Under the pieces are notes generated by a model that ran no database searches, was not told the origin of the DNA, and saw nothing but the letters and a program-made list of their open reading frames with translations. A DNA stretch of 64,000 bases from Veillonella rogosae JCM 15642 (GTDB lineage Bacteria > Bacillota > Negativicutes > Veillonellales > Veillonellaceae). Both the position numbers and the translations under genes were made by a program. This document shows positions 25,573 to 34,693 of the stretch, piece by piece; positions within the stretch are counted from its first letter, which is position 1, and each line of letters starts with the position of its first letter. The stretch lies in assembly GCF_002959775.1 (NCBI RefSeq), contig NZ_PPCX01000002.1:124001-188000 (forward strand), written 5' to 3'.

Positions 25573-26454
25573 ATGAAAAGTATGACCGGTTTTGGTTCTG
25601 GTACAGCAACCAAAGATGGCATTACCTGTACGGTAGAAATTAAGTCCGTCAATGCACGTTTCTTGGATTTATTTATACGTTGTCCAAAACAAATGAATCC
25701 TTTTGAAAGTATCATTCGTGGAATGGTACAAGATCGTATAAATCGAGGCAAGGTAGAGGTATCGGTTTCTATTCAAGATGCTGGCGAGAGACCTAAGACG
25801 TTTACTATAAATAGTGTATTAAGAAAACAAATTCAAGAATTGCTCGTTCAAGAAGAATTTTATGATGATCCTAAAAAGGTACCATTACAAGCTGTAAATT
25901 CAATTTCTAATGATTGGATTCAACAACAAGATACTCCCATTGCAGAAGAGGTACTTTCAGATATAGTGAAAGAATCTACAAGTTCTGCATTAGATGCTTT
26001 GATAGCTATGCGAGCTGTGGAAGGTGAACATATTCAACGAGATTTAGTGGACCGCATCGCCACACTAGAAAATATTATTTCTCATATTGATACTAACAAA
26101 TCTGGTGCTGTAGAAGCATATCGTGAACATATTAGAAGTAAAATTCAAGAGTATTTACTTTCTTTAGAAGCAAGTATTAGCGAAGAGCGTTTTCTACAAG
26201 AAATTGCTATATTAGCTGATAAGACTGATATTACTGAAGAGATTGTCCGATTCAGCTCACATGTGGTACAATTAAAAAACACACTTACAGATGAAAATCC
26301 AATCGGTCGAAAGGTCGATTTTATTTTGCAAGAAATGAATCGTGAAGTAAATACAATTGGATCCAAGGCGATGGATTCCAGTATTACAGAGTTTGTGGTT
26401 CAACTTAAATGTGAGTTAGAGAAAATTAGAGAACAAGTACAGAATGTAGAGTAA
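25573..26454 (+). CDS. yicC: YicC/YloC family endoribonuclease
   Basis: A 293-residue protein of the YicC family; the E. coli and B. subtilis members are reported endoribonucleases. Hallmarks are the N-terminal MKSMTGFGSGTA, SVNARFLDLFIRCPK and RGKVEVSVSI, and the C-terminal DUF1732 part with GRKVDFILQEMNREVNTIGSKA. The start has AAGGAGGAT upstream. remA, gmk, rpoZ and coaBC follow in the order seen in B. subtilis and many Firmicutes. Confidence 0.95.
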   Translation: MKSMTGFGSGTATKDGITCTVEIKSVNARFLDLFIRCPKQMNPFESIIRGMVQDRINRGKVEVSVSIQDAGERPKTFTINSVLRKQIQELLVQEEFYDDPKKVPLQAVNSISNDWIQQQDTPIAEEVLSDIVKESTSSALDALIAMRAVEGEHIQRDLVDRIATLENIISHIDTNKSGAVEAYREHIRSKIQEYLLSLEASISEERFLQEIAILADKTDITEEIVRFSSHVVQLKNTLTDENPIGRKVDFILQEMNREVNTIGSKAMDSSITEFVVQLKCELEKIREQVQNVE

Positions 26455-26468
26455 TAGGAGGTCCATGA

Positions 26469-26738
26469 ATGAGTATTCAATTGCTGAATATAGGCTTTGG
26501 TAATATGGTATCTGCTAACCGTGTTATGGCTATCATTAGTCCTGAATCTGCACCGATTAAGCGAATGGTTCAAGATGCTAGAGATAAGGGCCTGCTCATT
26601 GATGCTACATATGGTCGTAAGACTCGTGCTGTATTAGTTATGGATAGTGGTCAAATTGTATTATCTGCAATTCAACCGGAAACCGTAGCACATCGACTTG
26701 TGCAACATGATGTAGATGTAGATACAGTGGAATCATAG
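26469..26738 (+). CDS. remA: Extracellular matrix regulator RemA family (DUF370)
   Basis: RemA in Bacillus is a ring-forming DNA-binding activator of matrix and osmoprotection genes. This 89-residue protein is the same size and carries the family core: [37 protein letters not shown] and [17 protein letters not shown] with basic residues implicated in DNA binding. Whether it regulates matrix here is unknown. The conserved position between yicC and gmk supports the assignment. Confidence 0.94.
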   Translation: MSIQLLNIGFGNMVSANRVMAIISPESAPIKRMVQDARDKGLLIDATYGRKTRAVLVMDSGQIVLSAIQPETVAHRLVQHDVDVDTVES

Positions 26739-26746
26739 GAGTACAT

Positions 26747-27376
26747 ATGTCAGACAGAGGATTATTAATCGTTATATCCGGGCCATCTGGCGCAGGTAAA
26801 GGTACGATTTGTGCGAATATTCGTAAAGAAATGCCTAATTTAGTTTATTCCGTTTCTATGACCACACGTGCAGCGCGTGTTGGTGAAGAGGAAGGGGTTA
26901 ACTATTTCTTCCGCTCCAAGGAGGAATTTGAGACTTTACTCAGTGAAGATGCATTCTTGGAGTATGCAAAGGTATATGATAATTACTATGGTACGCCTAA
27001 ACAACATGTAATGGATTTATTAGATGATGGTAAAAGTGTACTATTAGAAATTGATATTCAAGGTGCTATGCAAGTTAAGGAACGTTTTAGTGATGCCGTA
27101 TTTATTTATATTGTACCGCCATCCTTAACTGAATTATCTGAACGATTACATAATCGTGGTACTGATGCAAAAGAGGTTATTGATAAACGATTGTCATTAG
27201 CTTGTTCTGAATTGGCATTAGCTCATCGATATGACTATATAGTTGTAAATGATGATCTTGCAGATGCATCAGAGAAGGTTGCATCTATTTTACGGGCTGA
27301 ATCCTGTAAGATTAGTCGCAATAAAGAGCAAATTCAATTTATTTATAAACAATATCAAGAGTCTAAGGAGAAGTGA
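26747..27376 (+). CDS. gmk: Guanylate kinase
   Basis: Gmk phosphorylates GMP to GDP with ATP. The 209 residues have the P-loop VISGPSGAGKGTIC, the GMP-binding SMTTRAARVGEEEGVNYFF, and EYAKVYDNYYGTPK followed by LLEIDIQGAMQVKE. All active-site blocks are present. It ends four bases before rpoZ, which is the usual partner. Confidence 0.97.
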   Translation: MSDRGLLIVISGPSGAGKGTICANIRKEMPNLVYSVSMTTRAARVGEEEGVNYFFRSKEEFETLLSEDAFLEYAKVYDNYYGTPKQHVMDLLDDGKSVLLEIDIQGAMQVKERFSDAVFIYIVPPSLTELSERLHNRGTDAKEVIDKRLSLACSELALAHRYDYIVVNDDLADASEKVASILRAESCKISRNKEQIQFIYKQYQESKEK

Positions 27377-27380
27377 TAGT

Positions 27381-27596
27381 ATGATGGTAAAACCTCCATT
27401 GAAAAAACTAGAAAGTCAAGTAGATAGCAAATACACTTTGGTAACATTGGCAGCTAAACGAGCTCGTGAACTAACAGATGGTGAACCATGCTTAGCTGAA
27501 TCTACACATGCAACTGACAAGCCTGTTTCCTTGGCATTCTATGAAATCGCTGAAGGTGAAGTGACGTATAAACGTACTAAAGAAGGCATTAAATAA
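27381..27596 (+). CDS. rpoZ: DNA-directed RNA polymerase subunit omega
   Basis: The omega subunit chaperones beta-prime in RNA polymerase assembly. The 71-residue product contains the conserved core SKYTLVTLAAKRARELTDGE. I chose ATG 27381 because AAGGAG at 27365-27370 is ten bases upstream. A second ATG follows directly. The frame extends further back inside gmk, but that part is not coding. A hairpin with a T run follows. Confidence 0.95.
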   Translation: MMVKPPLKKLESQVDSKYTLVTLAAKRARELTDGEPCLAESTHATDKPVSLAFYEIAEGEVTYKRTKEGIK

Positions 27597-27604
27597 GATA
27601 AATC

Positions 27605-27636
27605 AATTCCTTGTATCCTTGATACAAGGAATTTTT
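27605..27636 (+). terminator. Rho-independent terminator or attenuator between rpoZ and coaBC
   Basis: A 13-base-pair perfect stem AATTCCTTGTATC/GATACAAGGAATT with a three-base loop and five T. coaBC starts only 15 bases later and no promoter fits in between, so read-through probably supplies coaBC. Confidence 0.8.
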
Positions 27637-27650
27637 AAAAGGAGAAGAAC

Positions 27651-28850
27651 ATGCGCGGAAAACATATCATTGTCGCAGTCTCTGCTGGTATTGCAGCATA
27701 TAAGGCAATTGAAGTGGTTAGTCGTCTTCGTAAAAAAGGGGCAGAGGTCAAGGTTGTGATGACTCGTAATGCTACGAATATTGCATCACCATTGACCTTT
27801 GGTGAGATTAGTGGTCACCCTGTAGCATTAGACATGTTTGAACAAGTGCATCAATGGGACGTGGAGCATATTGCATTGGCTACATGGGCTGATGCGTATG
27901 TCGTAGTTCCAGCTACGGCTAATGTAATCGGTAAAATCTATGCTGGTATTGCAGATGATATGTTGACTACTACTATTATGGCAACTACAGCACCTAAATA
28001 TATTTGCCCTGCTATGAATACAGAAATGTATAACAATCCAATTACGCAACGTAACCTAGAAGGGCTACGTTCCTTGGGCTATCATATTATGGAACCAGCT
28101 GAAGGTTGGCTTGCTTGTGGCGTTACAGGTGTTGGTCGCTTACCAGAGCCTGTAGCTATTGTAGAATGGCTTGAAGCCCAACTGTGTAAAACTTCTGAAC
28201 TTGAAGGTATTACCGTGCTTGTCACTGCTGGTGGTACTCAGGAGAACATAGATCCAGTTCGTTATATTGGAAATCGTTCTAGCGGTAAAATGGGATATGC
28301 TATTGCTGAACAAGCTGTACGAATGGGTGCGAATGTCATTTTAGTGAGTGCCCCTACATCTTTATCAGTACCAAGTGGTGTTGAATTTGTCCCAGTAGAT
28401 TCTGCACTTTCCATGCAAGAAGCTGTTGAATCTAGATATAAAAATGTAGATGTTGTGGTTATGGCGGCAGCAGTTTCCGATTTTAGAGTGCTTCATAAAG
28501 CGGAGCAAAAGATTAAGAAAATGGAATCTATGACGCTGGAGCTTGTAAAAAATCCAGATATCTTACAAGGTTTAGGCTCTCATAAAGAACATCAAATCCT
28601 TGTTGGTTTTGCGGCAGAAACAGAGCATGTAATTAAGTATGGTCAAGATAAAGTAGCTAGAAAAAACTTAGATATGCTTGTAGCAAACGATGTAAGTAAA
28701 TCTAATGCTGGATTTAACGTAGATACAAACGAAGGTTATTTCTTATATCCTGATAAAGAGCCTAAAGAAATGGCTAATATGAAGAAATCTGAATTAGCTC
28801 AATATATTATGAAGGAAGTAGTTGAGTTAGTAGCAAATAAACACCTCTAA
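27651..28850 (+). CDS. coaBC: Bifunctional phosphopantothenoylcysteine decarboxylase/phosphopantothenate-cysteine ligase
   Basis: CoaBC ligates cysteine to phosphopantothenate (CTP-dependent in most bacteria) and decarboxylates the product to 4'-phosphopantetheine using FMN. The 399 residues split into CoaC (about 1-185) and CoaB (about 186-399). In CoaC, the FMN/active-site features are VSAGIAAYKAIEVV, PAMNTEMYNNP and the flap Cys in GWLACGVTGVGRL. In CoaB, TAGGTQENIDPVRYIGNRSSGKMG and AAAVSDFR are visible. CoaD upstream acts on the product. Confidence 0.97.
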   Translation: MRGKHIIVAVSAGIAAYKAIEVVSRLRKKGAEVKVVMTRNATNIASPLTFGEISGHPVALDMFEQVHQWDVEHIALATWADAYVVVPATANVIGKIYAGIADDMLTTTIMATTAPKYICPAMNTEMYNNPITQRNLEGLRSLGYHIMEPAEGWLACGVTGVGRLPEPVAIVEWLEAQLCKTSELEGITVLVTAGGTQENIDPVRYIGNRSSGKMGYAIAEQAVRMGANVILVSAPTSLSVPSGVEFVPVDSALSMQEAVESRYKNVDVVVMAAAVSDFRVLHKAEQKIKKMESMTLELVKNPDILQGLGSHKEHQILVGFAAETEHVIKYGQDKVARKNLDMLVANDVSKSNAGFNVDTNEGYFLYPDKEPKEMANMKKSELAQYIMKEVVELVANKHL

Positions 28851-28894
28851 TATCAAATTTTTTGCGTGTAGTTTGAGAAAGGTGTGTTATTTAT

Positions 28895-30559
28895 ATGTTT
28901 GCTATTCAAAAAGCATATTTAAATGGCTCCTTAAGTAAAGATAAATGGAGTAATAATATTATTGCTGGCTTAGTGGTAGGAGTAGTAGCCTTACCTTTAG
29001 CAATGGCCTTTGCTATCGCTAGTGGTGTTACACCTCAAGCTGGTATTTATACGGCTATCATTGCCGGTATCTTTGTATCTTTGTTTGGCGGCTCACCCGT
29101 ACAAATAGCAGGGCCTACAGGAGCCTTTATTGTCTTATTGAGCAGTATCGTCGTTAATTATGGTTTTGATGGCTTGCAAATTGCAACCATGATGGCTGGC
29201 GTTATGCTTATTTTAATGAGTATAGCCAAATTAGGTACTGTTATTAGATTTATACCAACGCCGGTTATTATGGGCTTTACTGCGGGTATCGGTGTTACTA
29301 TTTGGGTAGGTCAATGGCCATACTTCTTTGGATTCCCTCAGTTACCGTATATACCTCATTTCCATGAAAAATTATGGGCAATGATTCAATCATTGCCGTA
29401 TTCTGATATACCAACCTTAGGGATTGCTTTACTGAGTTTAATCATTTTATTAGTTTTGCCGAAAATTCCTTATATTAATAAAGTTCCAGCTCCCATTGTA
29501 GCCATGATGGTCGCTACAGTCATACAAGCTGTTTATCAGTTTCCTACGGTTTTGACTATAGGTAGTGCTTTTGGTGGTATTCCACAAGGTTTACCTGCAT
29601 TTTCCGTGCCACACTTTGATTTTGATAAAATCTTAACATTAATTGGTCCAGCTTTTACAATTGCCATGCTAGGTGCTATTGAGTCCTTATTGTCTGCAGT
29701 AGTGGCAGATGGTATGAGTGGTACTAAGCATGAGTCTAATACTGAGCTATTTGGACAAGGGTTAGCCAATATTTTTGTACCTTTGTTCGGCGGTATTGCA
29801 TCCACAGGTGCAATTGCTCGAACGGCTACCAATATTCGGCAAGGCGGTAATTCTCCAATAGCAGGTATTGTTCACGCTATTACATTAGGGGCTATTTTAT
29901 TATTTTTAGCTCCTTATGCTGTCTACATTCCATTAGCATCTATGGCAGCAATATTGTTTATAGTATCTTATAATATGAGTGATGCACCGCGTTTTATACG
30001 AATGCTCATCTTAGCACCAAGACCAGATCAGATAATCTTACTGCTCACCTTTTTCTTAACAATCTTTACCGATTTGGTAGTTGCTGTAAACGTTGGTGTG
30101 GTCCTTGCAGTCTTGCAGTTTATGCGTAAAATGGTTAATACTATCGATGTCCATGAAGCGAGTTGTGATGAATTATCTGAACAAATTAAGCACGAAATAA
30201 CACTTCATCCTGACATTATGGTATACACCGTGGAAGGACCTTTATTCTTTGGTGCCATTAGCGCTTTTGATAGAGCCTTAAGTTCTATACATAAAGATCC
30301 AAAATATTTAATTATTCGTTTTGTAAAGGTGCCTTTTGTAGATTTGACGGGATTGCGTATTCTGCGAGGCATCATAGAAGAACTTCAAAAGAGAGACATT
30401 GAAGTTTTACTTAGCGATGTGAGTTACGATATTCGTAGAGAAATGTATAAATCTGACTTCTTAGATGTTCTAGGACGTCATCATATGTATCGACTGTTTG
30501 ACAGTGCCCTTCATAAAGCTGAACATGATTTAGCCTTGAAAGATGGTAAAGAAGTATAA
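28895..30559 (+). CDS. SulP family inorganic anion transporter with STAS domain
   Basis: A 554-residue SLC26/SulP-type membrane transporter for sulfate, bicarbonate or another anion; the substrate cannot be read from sequence. About 12-14 hydrophobic segments fill residues 20-420, with the family signatures ASGVTPQAGIYTAIIAG, GGSPVQIAGPTGAFIVL and GGIASTGAIARTATNIRQGG. A cytoplasmic STAS domain follows (about 435-545) with YLIIRFVKVPFVDLTGLRIL. The gene has its own weak ribosome site (GAGAAAGG). It ends before the metK promoter, so it is not under the SAM riboswitch. Confidence 0.93.
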   Translation: MFAIQKAYLNGSLSKDKWSNNIIAGLVVGVVALPLAMAFAIASGVTPQAGIYTAIIAGIFVSLFGGSPVQIAGPTGAFIVLLSSIVVNYGFDGLQIATMMAGVMLILMSIAKLGTVIRFIPTPVIMGFTAGIGVTIWVGQWPYFFGFPQLPYIPHFHEKLWAMIQSLPYSDIPTLGIALLSLIILLVLPKIPYINKVPAPIVAMMVATVIQAVYQFPTVLTIGSAFGGIPQGLPAFSVPHFDFDKILTLIGPAFTIAMLGAIESLLSAVVADGMSGTKHESNTELFGQGLANIFVPLFGGIASTGAIARTATNIRQGGNSPIAGIVHAITLGAILLFLAPYAVYIPLASMAAILFIVSYNMSDAPRFIRMLILAPRPDQIILLLTFFLTIFTDLVVAVNVGVVLAVLQFMRKMVNTIDVHEASCDELSEQIKHEITLHPDIMVYTVEGPLFFGAISAFDRALSSIHKDPKYLIIRFVKVPFVDLTGLRILRGIIEELQKRDIEVLLSDVSYDIRREMYKSDFLDVLGRHHMYRLFDSALHKAEHDLALKDGKEV

Positions 30560-30566
30560 TAATGAC

Positions 30567-30595
30567 TTGCTTTCTCACTGTAAATACACTATAAT
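30567..30595 (+). promoter_or_regulatory. Sigma-A promoter of the metK riboswitch transcript
   Basis: TTGCTT at 30567-30572, a 17-base spacer and TATAAT at 30590-30595. Transcription is predicted to start near 30602, just before the riboswitch P1 helix. Confidence 0.8.
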
Positions 30596-30605
30596 ATTTC
30601 TGTAA

Positions 30606-30736
30606 CTCATCAAGAGTAGCGGAGGGATAGGCCCTGTGAAGCTACAGCAACCATTCCAAGGGGAAAAGGTGCTAATTCCTATGACAAATGTCGTTAGATG
30701 GGAGGGTCTCTCATGAGTACATGAGAGGCTTTTTTT
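30606..30736 (+). promoter_or_regulatory. SAM-I (S-box) riboswitch controlling metK
   Basis: The aptamer spans about 30606-30702. P1 pairs CTCATC (30606-30611) with GATGGG (30697-30702). The highly conserved S-box sequences are AGAGTAGCGGAGGGA, the GCTACAGCAACC segment and AAAGGTGCTAATTCC. An intrinsic terminator follows at 30706-30736, so SAM binding should stop transcription before metK and low SAM should allow read-through. This is the standard OFF switch for SAM synthetase in Firmicutes. Confidence 0.96.
30706..30736 (+). terminator. Riboswitch expression-platform terminator
   Basis: A stem CTCTCATG/CATGAGAG with loop AGTA (plus two outer pairs) followed by seven T. It lies 17 bases before the metK start and directly after P1 of the SAM-I aptamer. 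Confidence 0.93.
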
Positions 30737-30753
30737 CGTATTAGGAGGATAAA

Positions 30754-31944
30754 ATGGCTGAAAAACATATGTTTTTTACTTCTGAATCTGTTACTGAAGG
30801 CCATCCAGATAAAATAGCTGACCAAATTTCTGATGCTGTTTTGGATGCGATTATTGAAAAGGATCCAACTGCTCGTGTAGCTTGTGAAACTTTAGTTACT
30901 ACTGGTCTAGTTCATGTAGTAGGTGAAATTTCTACTCACACTTATGTAGATATTCCTCGCATCGTACGTGATACAGTTCGTGAAATTGGTTATACACGTG
31001 CAAAATTCGGTTTTGACTGTGATACTTGTGGTGTCCTTGTATCCATTGATGAACAGTCTGCTGATATCGCTATGGGCGTTGATGAAGCACTTGAATCTAA
31101 AGAAGGTAATGGTGAAGCACTTGATAAAATCGGTGCTGGTGACCAAGGTATGATGTTTGGTTATGCATCTAATGAAACACCTGAACTTATGCCTTTACCA
31201 ATTTCTTTGGCACACCGCTTGTCCCGTCGTCTTGCGGAAGTTCGTAAAGATGGCACTTTAACATATCTTCGTCCAGATGGTAAAACTCAAGTTACTGTTG
31301 AATATGTTGATGGTAAACCTAAACGTATTGATACAATTGTTATCTCCACACAACATAGCCCTGAAGTAACTCAAGAACAAATTAAAACTGATTTGAAACG
31401 CTATGTTATCGATGCGGCTTTACCTGCAGAATTTGTTGATGAAAATACTAAATACTTCATCAATCCAACTGGTCGTTTCGTAATCGGTGGCCCTCATGGT
31501 GATGCTGGTTTAACTGGCCGTAAAATCATTGTAGATACTTACGGTGGTATGGCTCGTCATGGTGGTGGTGCTTTCTCTGGTAAAGATCCATCTAAAGTAG
31601 ACCGTTCTGCAGCATATGCAGCTCGTTATGTAGCTAAAAACGTTGTAGCAGCAGGTCTTGCTGATAAATGTGAAGTACAAGTTGCTTACGCTATTGGCGT
31701 TGCGCATCCTGTATCTGTATTGGTAGATACGTTTGGTACAGCTCGCATTGAGGAAACTAAAATTCAAGAACTCGTTAAGAAACATTTCGACCTTCGTCCA
31801 GCAGGTATTATTGAAATGCTTGATTTGTTAAAACCTCATTATCGCAAAACTGCAGCATATGGTCACTTTGGTAGAACTGATGTAGATTTACCTTGGGAAC
31901 GTACAGATAAAGCAGCAATTTTAAAACAAGAAGCTGGCTTATAA
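30754..31944 (+). CDS. metK: S-adenosylmethionine synthetase
   Basis: MetK makes SAM from methionine and ATP. The 396 residues show the signature segments [32 protein letters not shown] and [19 protein letters not shown], with the usual length. Codon use is that of a well-expressed gene. The AGGAGG site is free only when the riboswitch transcript reads through. It is followed by its own terminator, so metK is monocistronic. Confidence 0.98.
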   Translation: MAEKHMFFTSESVTEGHPDKIADQISDAVLDAIIEKDPTARVACETLVTTGLVHVVGEISTHTYVDIPRIVRDTVREIGYTRAKFGFDCDTCGVLVSIDEQSADIAMGVDEALESKEGNGEALDKIGAGDQGMMFGYASNETPELMPLPISLAHRLSRRLAEVRKDGTLTYLRPDGKTQVTVEYVDGKPKRIDTIVISTQHSPEVTQEQIKTDLKRYVIDAALPAEFVDENTKYFINPTGRFVIGGPHGDAGLTGRKIIVDTYGGMARHGGGAFSGKDPSKVDRSAAYAARYVAKNVVAAGLADKCEVQVAYAIGVAHPVSVLVDTFGTARIEETKIQELVKKHFDLRPAGIIEMLDLLKPHYRKTAAYGHFGRTDVDLPWERTDKAAILKQEAGL

Positions 31945-31947
31945 TAC

Positions 31948-31983
31948 AAAAGGTCTTAGTAGAATTTCTACTGAGACCTTTTA
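31948..31983 (+). terminator. Rho-independent terminator after metK
   Basis: AAAAGGTCTTAGTAGA pairs with TCTACTGAGACCTTTT (one wobble) around a short ATT loop, ending in TTTT. priA starts 25 bases later. Confidence 0.85.
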
Positions 31984-32007
31984 TAGTAAATGAAAGGATA
32001 TGAGTCT

Positions 32008-34191
32008 ATGCGTGTAGCACAAGTTATTATTAACAGACCTGCCAAACAACTTCATAAACCATTGAGCTATTTGATGCCTGAAAAGTTTGGTAACGTACTA
32101 CCTGGTACTCGCGTACTCATTCCTTTAGGTCATAGTCGTGAAGAAGGAATCCTCATTGGTTATGAAGAATTAGTTGAGCCACCTGAGTTCACGTTGCGAA
32201 ATATAGTGCAAGTATTAGATAGTGAGCCTTGGTTTACACCAGAAATGATGGATACGGCACGACGTTTAAATGAGTATTATCTTTTTTCTTATGGTGATGC
32301 ACTACGATTATTTACAGTAAATAAAACATTGAAATCCTATGAGGCACCAAAAGAAGAATGGCTTGTAGTTATGCCTGATTTTTCAATAGATCAATTTAGT
32401 GAACGAAAAAAGAAACAACGTGAATTAGCGCAATACGTACTTGAAGTCGGTGGTGCGTCCAAGGCACTATTATTAGCTAAAGGCTTTTCTCGCATGGTCA
32501 TAAAGCAAGTAAGTGAAGCTAAAGGGATTACTATTGAATCACGTTTTAAAGCCACAAAAACGACCTTTACGGAGCTTTTAACGGAAGAGGTGAATATTCC
32601 TCTTACTCAAGCTCAACAATCCGTATATGAGCCTATACAAGAGGCTATGAATAGTCATGAGCATAAAACCTTCTTACTTCATGGTGTAACCGGTAGCGGT
32701 AAAACTCAATTATATTTACGAGCTACAGCAAAATGTATTAGTCAAGATAAGACTGCTATTATCTTGGTGCCTGAAATTATATTGACCGATCAAATTGTGC
32801 GACGATTTGTGGAAACCTTTGGCGATGAAGTTGTCGTATTTCATAGTAAATTGACGGTACAACAACGCAATAATAATTGGGAACGGTTGCGTCGTAAGGA
32901 TAGTCATATTATTATTGGTGCCCGTTCGGCTGTGTTTGCTCCTGCTGAGGATATCGGTCTTATTGTTGTGGATGAAGAACATGATACATCTTATAAACAA
33001 GAAGATATGGTTCGATACCATGCCCGTAATGTTGCCTTATGGCGTGGTGAAGCACATAATTGTCCTGTGATTTTAGGTTCTGCTACACCAGCTATTACTT
33101 CTTACTATAAAGCTAAGCAAGGCGAGTATCATTTACTCGAGTTACCTCATCGTATTTTTGAACAACCTATGCCAAAGGTAACTATTGTTGATATGAAGGA
33201 AGAAATCCTCCATGGCAATTATTCTGTTTTTTCTGACGCTATGAGTCGGTTGATTCAGAAAACATTACATGAACATAATCAAATGATTATTCTGTTGAAT
33301 AGACGTGGTTATAGTACCTTTGTAATGTGTCGCGATTGCGGGGAAACTATTATGTGCCCTCATTGTGATGTAGCGATGGTCTATCATCAATCAGGTGAGG
33401 AATTGCGCTGTCACTATTGTGAACATCACGAACCGATTCCTACGGTTTGTCCAAAGTGTAATAGTAAACGCATTAAATTCTTTGGCTCAGGTACGCAAAA
33501 GGTAGAGGAAGAGTTGCGACGTCATTTTAAATCGGCTCGCATTGCCCGCCTTGATCAAGACGTAACTAAAAACAAACAAATGGCAGAAGACATCTTACAT
33601 GACTTTGGAGCTCATAAATACGATATTTTATTGGGAACCCAAATGGTATCTAAAGGGCATGACTTTAAAGATGTAACAGCGGTTGGTATTTTAACAGCTG
33701 ATTCGGTTTTAAATATTCCTGTGTATACTGCTTCTGAAAGAACTTTTGATTTGCTTACCCAAACTTCTGGGCGTGCTGGTCGAGGGGATAAAACCGGTAG
33801 TGTTGTAATACAAACATATAATCCGTTAAATTATGCTATAATAAAGAGTAAGGCTCATGATTATGTAGGCTTTTACCATGAAGAAATTCAAAATAGAAAA
33901 GCTTTAGGATATCCTCCATTTAGAGAAATGATTCACATGGTAGTGCGTCATCAAGATATGGAAACCTTAGAGTCTATTGCAAATCGAATAGTAGATGATT
34001 TGGAGGCTCATAAAGGGGATGAAGATATTCTTATTAATGGTCCTTACGAAGCAACTATAAAAAAGGTACGGGACATGTATCGCTTAGCGATTATGATCCG
34101 TGGTACTGATTTAACGAATTTGAAAGAATATATATATAACTCATGGATTTTCACGCAAGAAGGGCTTCTGATTGACGTGGATCCTGTGTAG
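32008..34191 (+). CDS. priA: Primosomal protein N' (replication restart helicase PriA)
   Basis: PriA recognises abandoned forks and reloads the replisome. The 727 residues contain an N-terminal 3'-DNA-binding domain, a helicase core with Walker A LHGVTGSGKTQLYL and DEEH box (VVDEEHDTSYKQED), and a zinc-binding insert with paired Cys (CRDCGETIMCPHCD; CHYC; CPKCNSK). The helicase end motif TSGRAGRGDKTG is also present. I chose ATG 32008, with AAAGGA eight bases before it. The earlier ATG at 31990 lacks a site. def follows 13 bases downstream, the usual priA-def-fmt order. Confidence 0.97.
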   Translation: MRVAQVIINRPAKQLHKPLSYLMPEKFGNVLPGTRVLIPLGHSREEGILIGYEELVEPPEFTLRNIVQVLDSEPWFTPEMMDTARRLNEYYLFSYGDALRLFTVNKTLKSYEAPKEEWLVVMPDFSIDQFSERKKKQRELAQYVLEVGGASKALLLAKGFSRMVIKQVSEAKGITIESRFKATKTTFTELLTEEVNIPLTQAQQSVYEPIQEAMNSHEHKTFLLHGVTGSGKTQLYLRATAKCISQDKTAIILVPEIILTDQIVRRFVETFGDEVVVFHSKLTVQQRNNNWERLRRKDSHIIIGARSAVFAPAEDIGLIVVDEEHDTSYKQEDMVRYHARNVALWRGEAHNCPVILGSATPAITSYYKAKQGEYHLLELPHRIFEQPMPKVTIVDMKEEILHGNYSVFSDAMSRLIQKTLHEHNQMIILLNRRGYSTFVMCRDCGETIMCPHCDVAMVYHQSGEELRCHYCEHHEPIPTVCPKCNSKRIKFFGSGTQKVEEELRRHFKSARIARLDQDVTKNKQMAEDILHDFGAHKYDILLGTQMVSKGHDFKDVTAVGILTADSVLNIPVYTASERTFDLLTQTSGRAGRGDKTGSVVIQTYNPLNYAIIKSKAHDYVGFYHEEIQNRKALGYPPFREMIHMVVRHQDMETLESIANRIVDDLEAHKGDEDILINGPYEATIKKVRDMYRLAIMIRGTDLTNLKEYIYNSWIFTQEGLLIDVDPV

Positions 34192-34204
34192 TATAGGAGT
34201 GTCA

Positions 34205-34693
34205 ATGGCAGTATTAGATGTTGTAAAAGCAGGTCATCCCGTTTTGAAACAAGTAGCGGAACCTGTAGAACATGTTAATAAAAAACTTAGAGCCCTTATC
34301 GATGATATGGCTGAAACTATGTATAAAACTGAAGGTGTAGGTCTTGCCGCACCTCAAGTAGCTGTTTCTAAACGAATTATCGTAGTAGACGATCAAGTTG
34401 GTAGTGGCCTTATTGCATTAATTAATCCTGAAATTACACATGCTGAAGGCTCTCAAGTAGGACCTGAAGGATGTTTAAGTGTACCAGGCTATTTTGGAGA
34501 TGTAGAACGTTTTAATAAGATCACCGTTAAAGGTATTGACCCACATAACAAAAAGGTTACTATTAAAGCGGAAGGCTTCTTAGCTCGTATTTTCCAGCAT
34601 GAAATCGATCATTTAGAGGGTCATTTATTTATAGAAAAAGCGACAAACTTACGATTGATTGCAGATCATCCAGAGGAGAAAGAAATTGTCTAA
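34205..34693 (+). CDS. def: Peptide deformylase
   Basis: Def removes the formyl group from nascent N-terminal formyl-Met. The 162 residues hold the three metal-enzyme motifs: GVGLAAPQVAV, EGCLSVPG (Cys ligand) and FQHEIDHLEG (two His and catalytic Glu). I chose ATG 34205, with TAGGAGT upstream; earlier in-frame codons lie inside priA. The last eight bases overlap the fmt start, coupling the deformylase to the formyltransferase. Confidence 0.97.
   Translation: MAVLDVVKAGHPVLKQVAEPVEHVNKKLRALIDDMAETMYKTEGVGLAAPQVAVSKRIIVVDDQVGSGLIALINPEITHAEGSQVGPEGCLSVPGYFGDVERFNKITVKGIDPHNKKVTIKAEGFLARIFQHEIDHLEGHLFIEKATNLRLIADHPEEKEIV

Noticed and set aside
30560-30753. Possible small coding gene between the SulP transporter and metK
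   Set aside because: The gap is fully explained by a promoter, a SAM-I aptamer and its terminator.
31990-32007. Earlier ATG for priA
   Set aside because: No Shine-Dalgarno precedes it, and the AAAGGA that serves ATG 32008 would lie inside the coding sequence.
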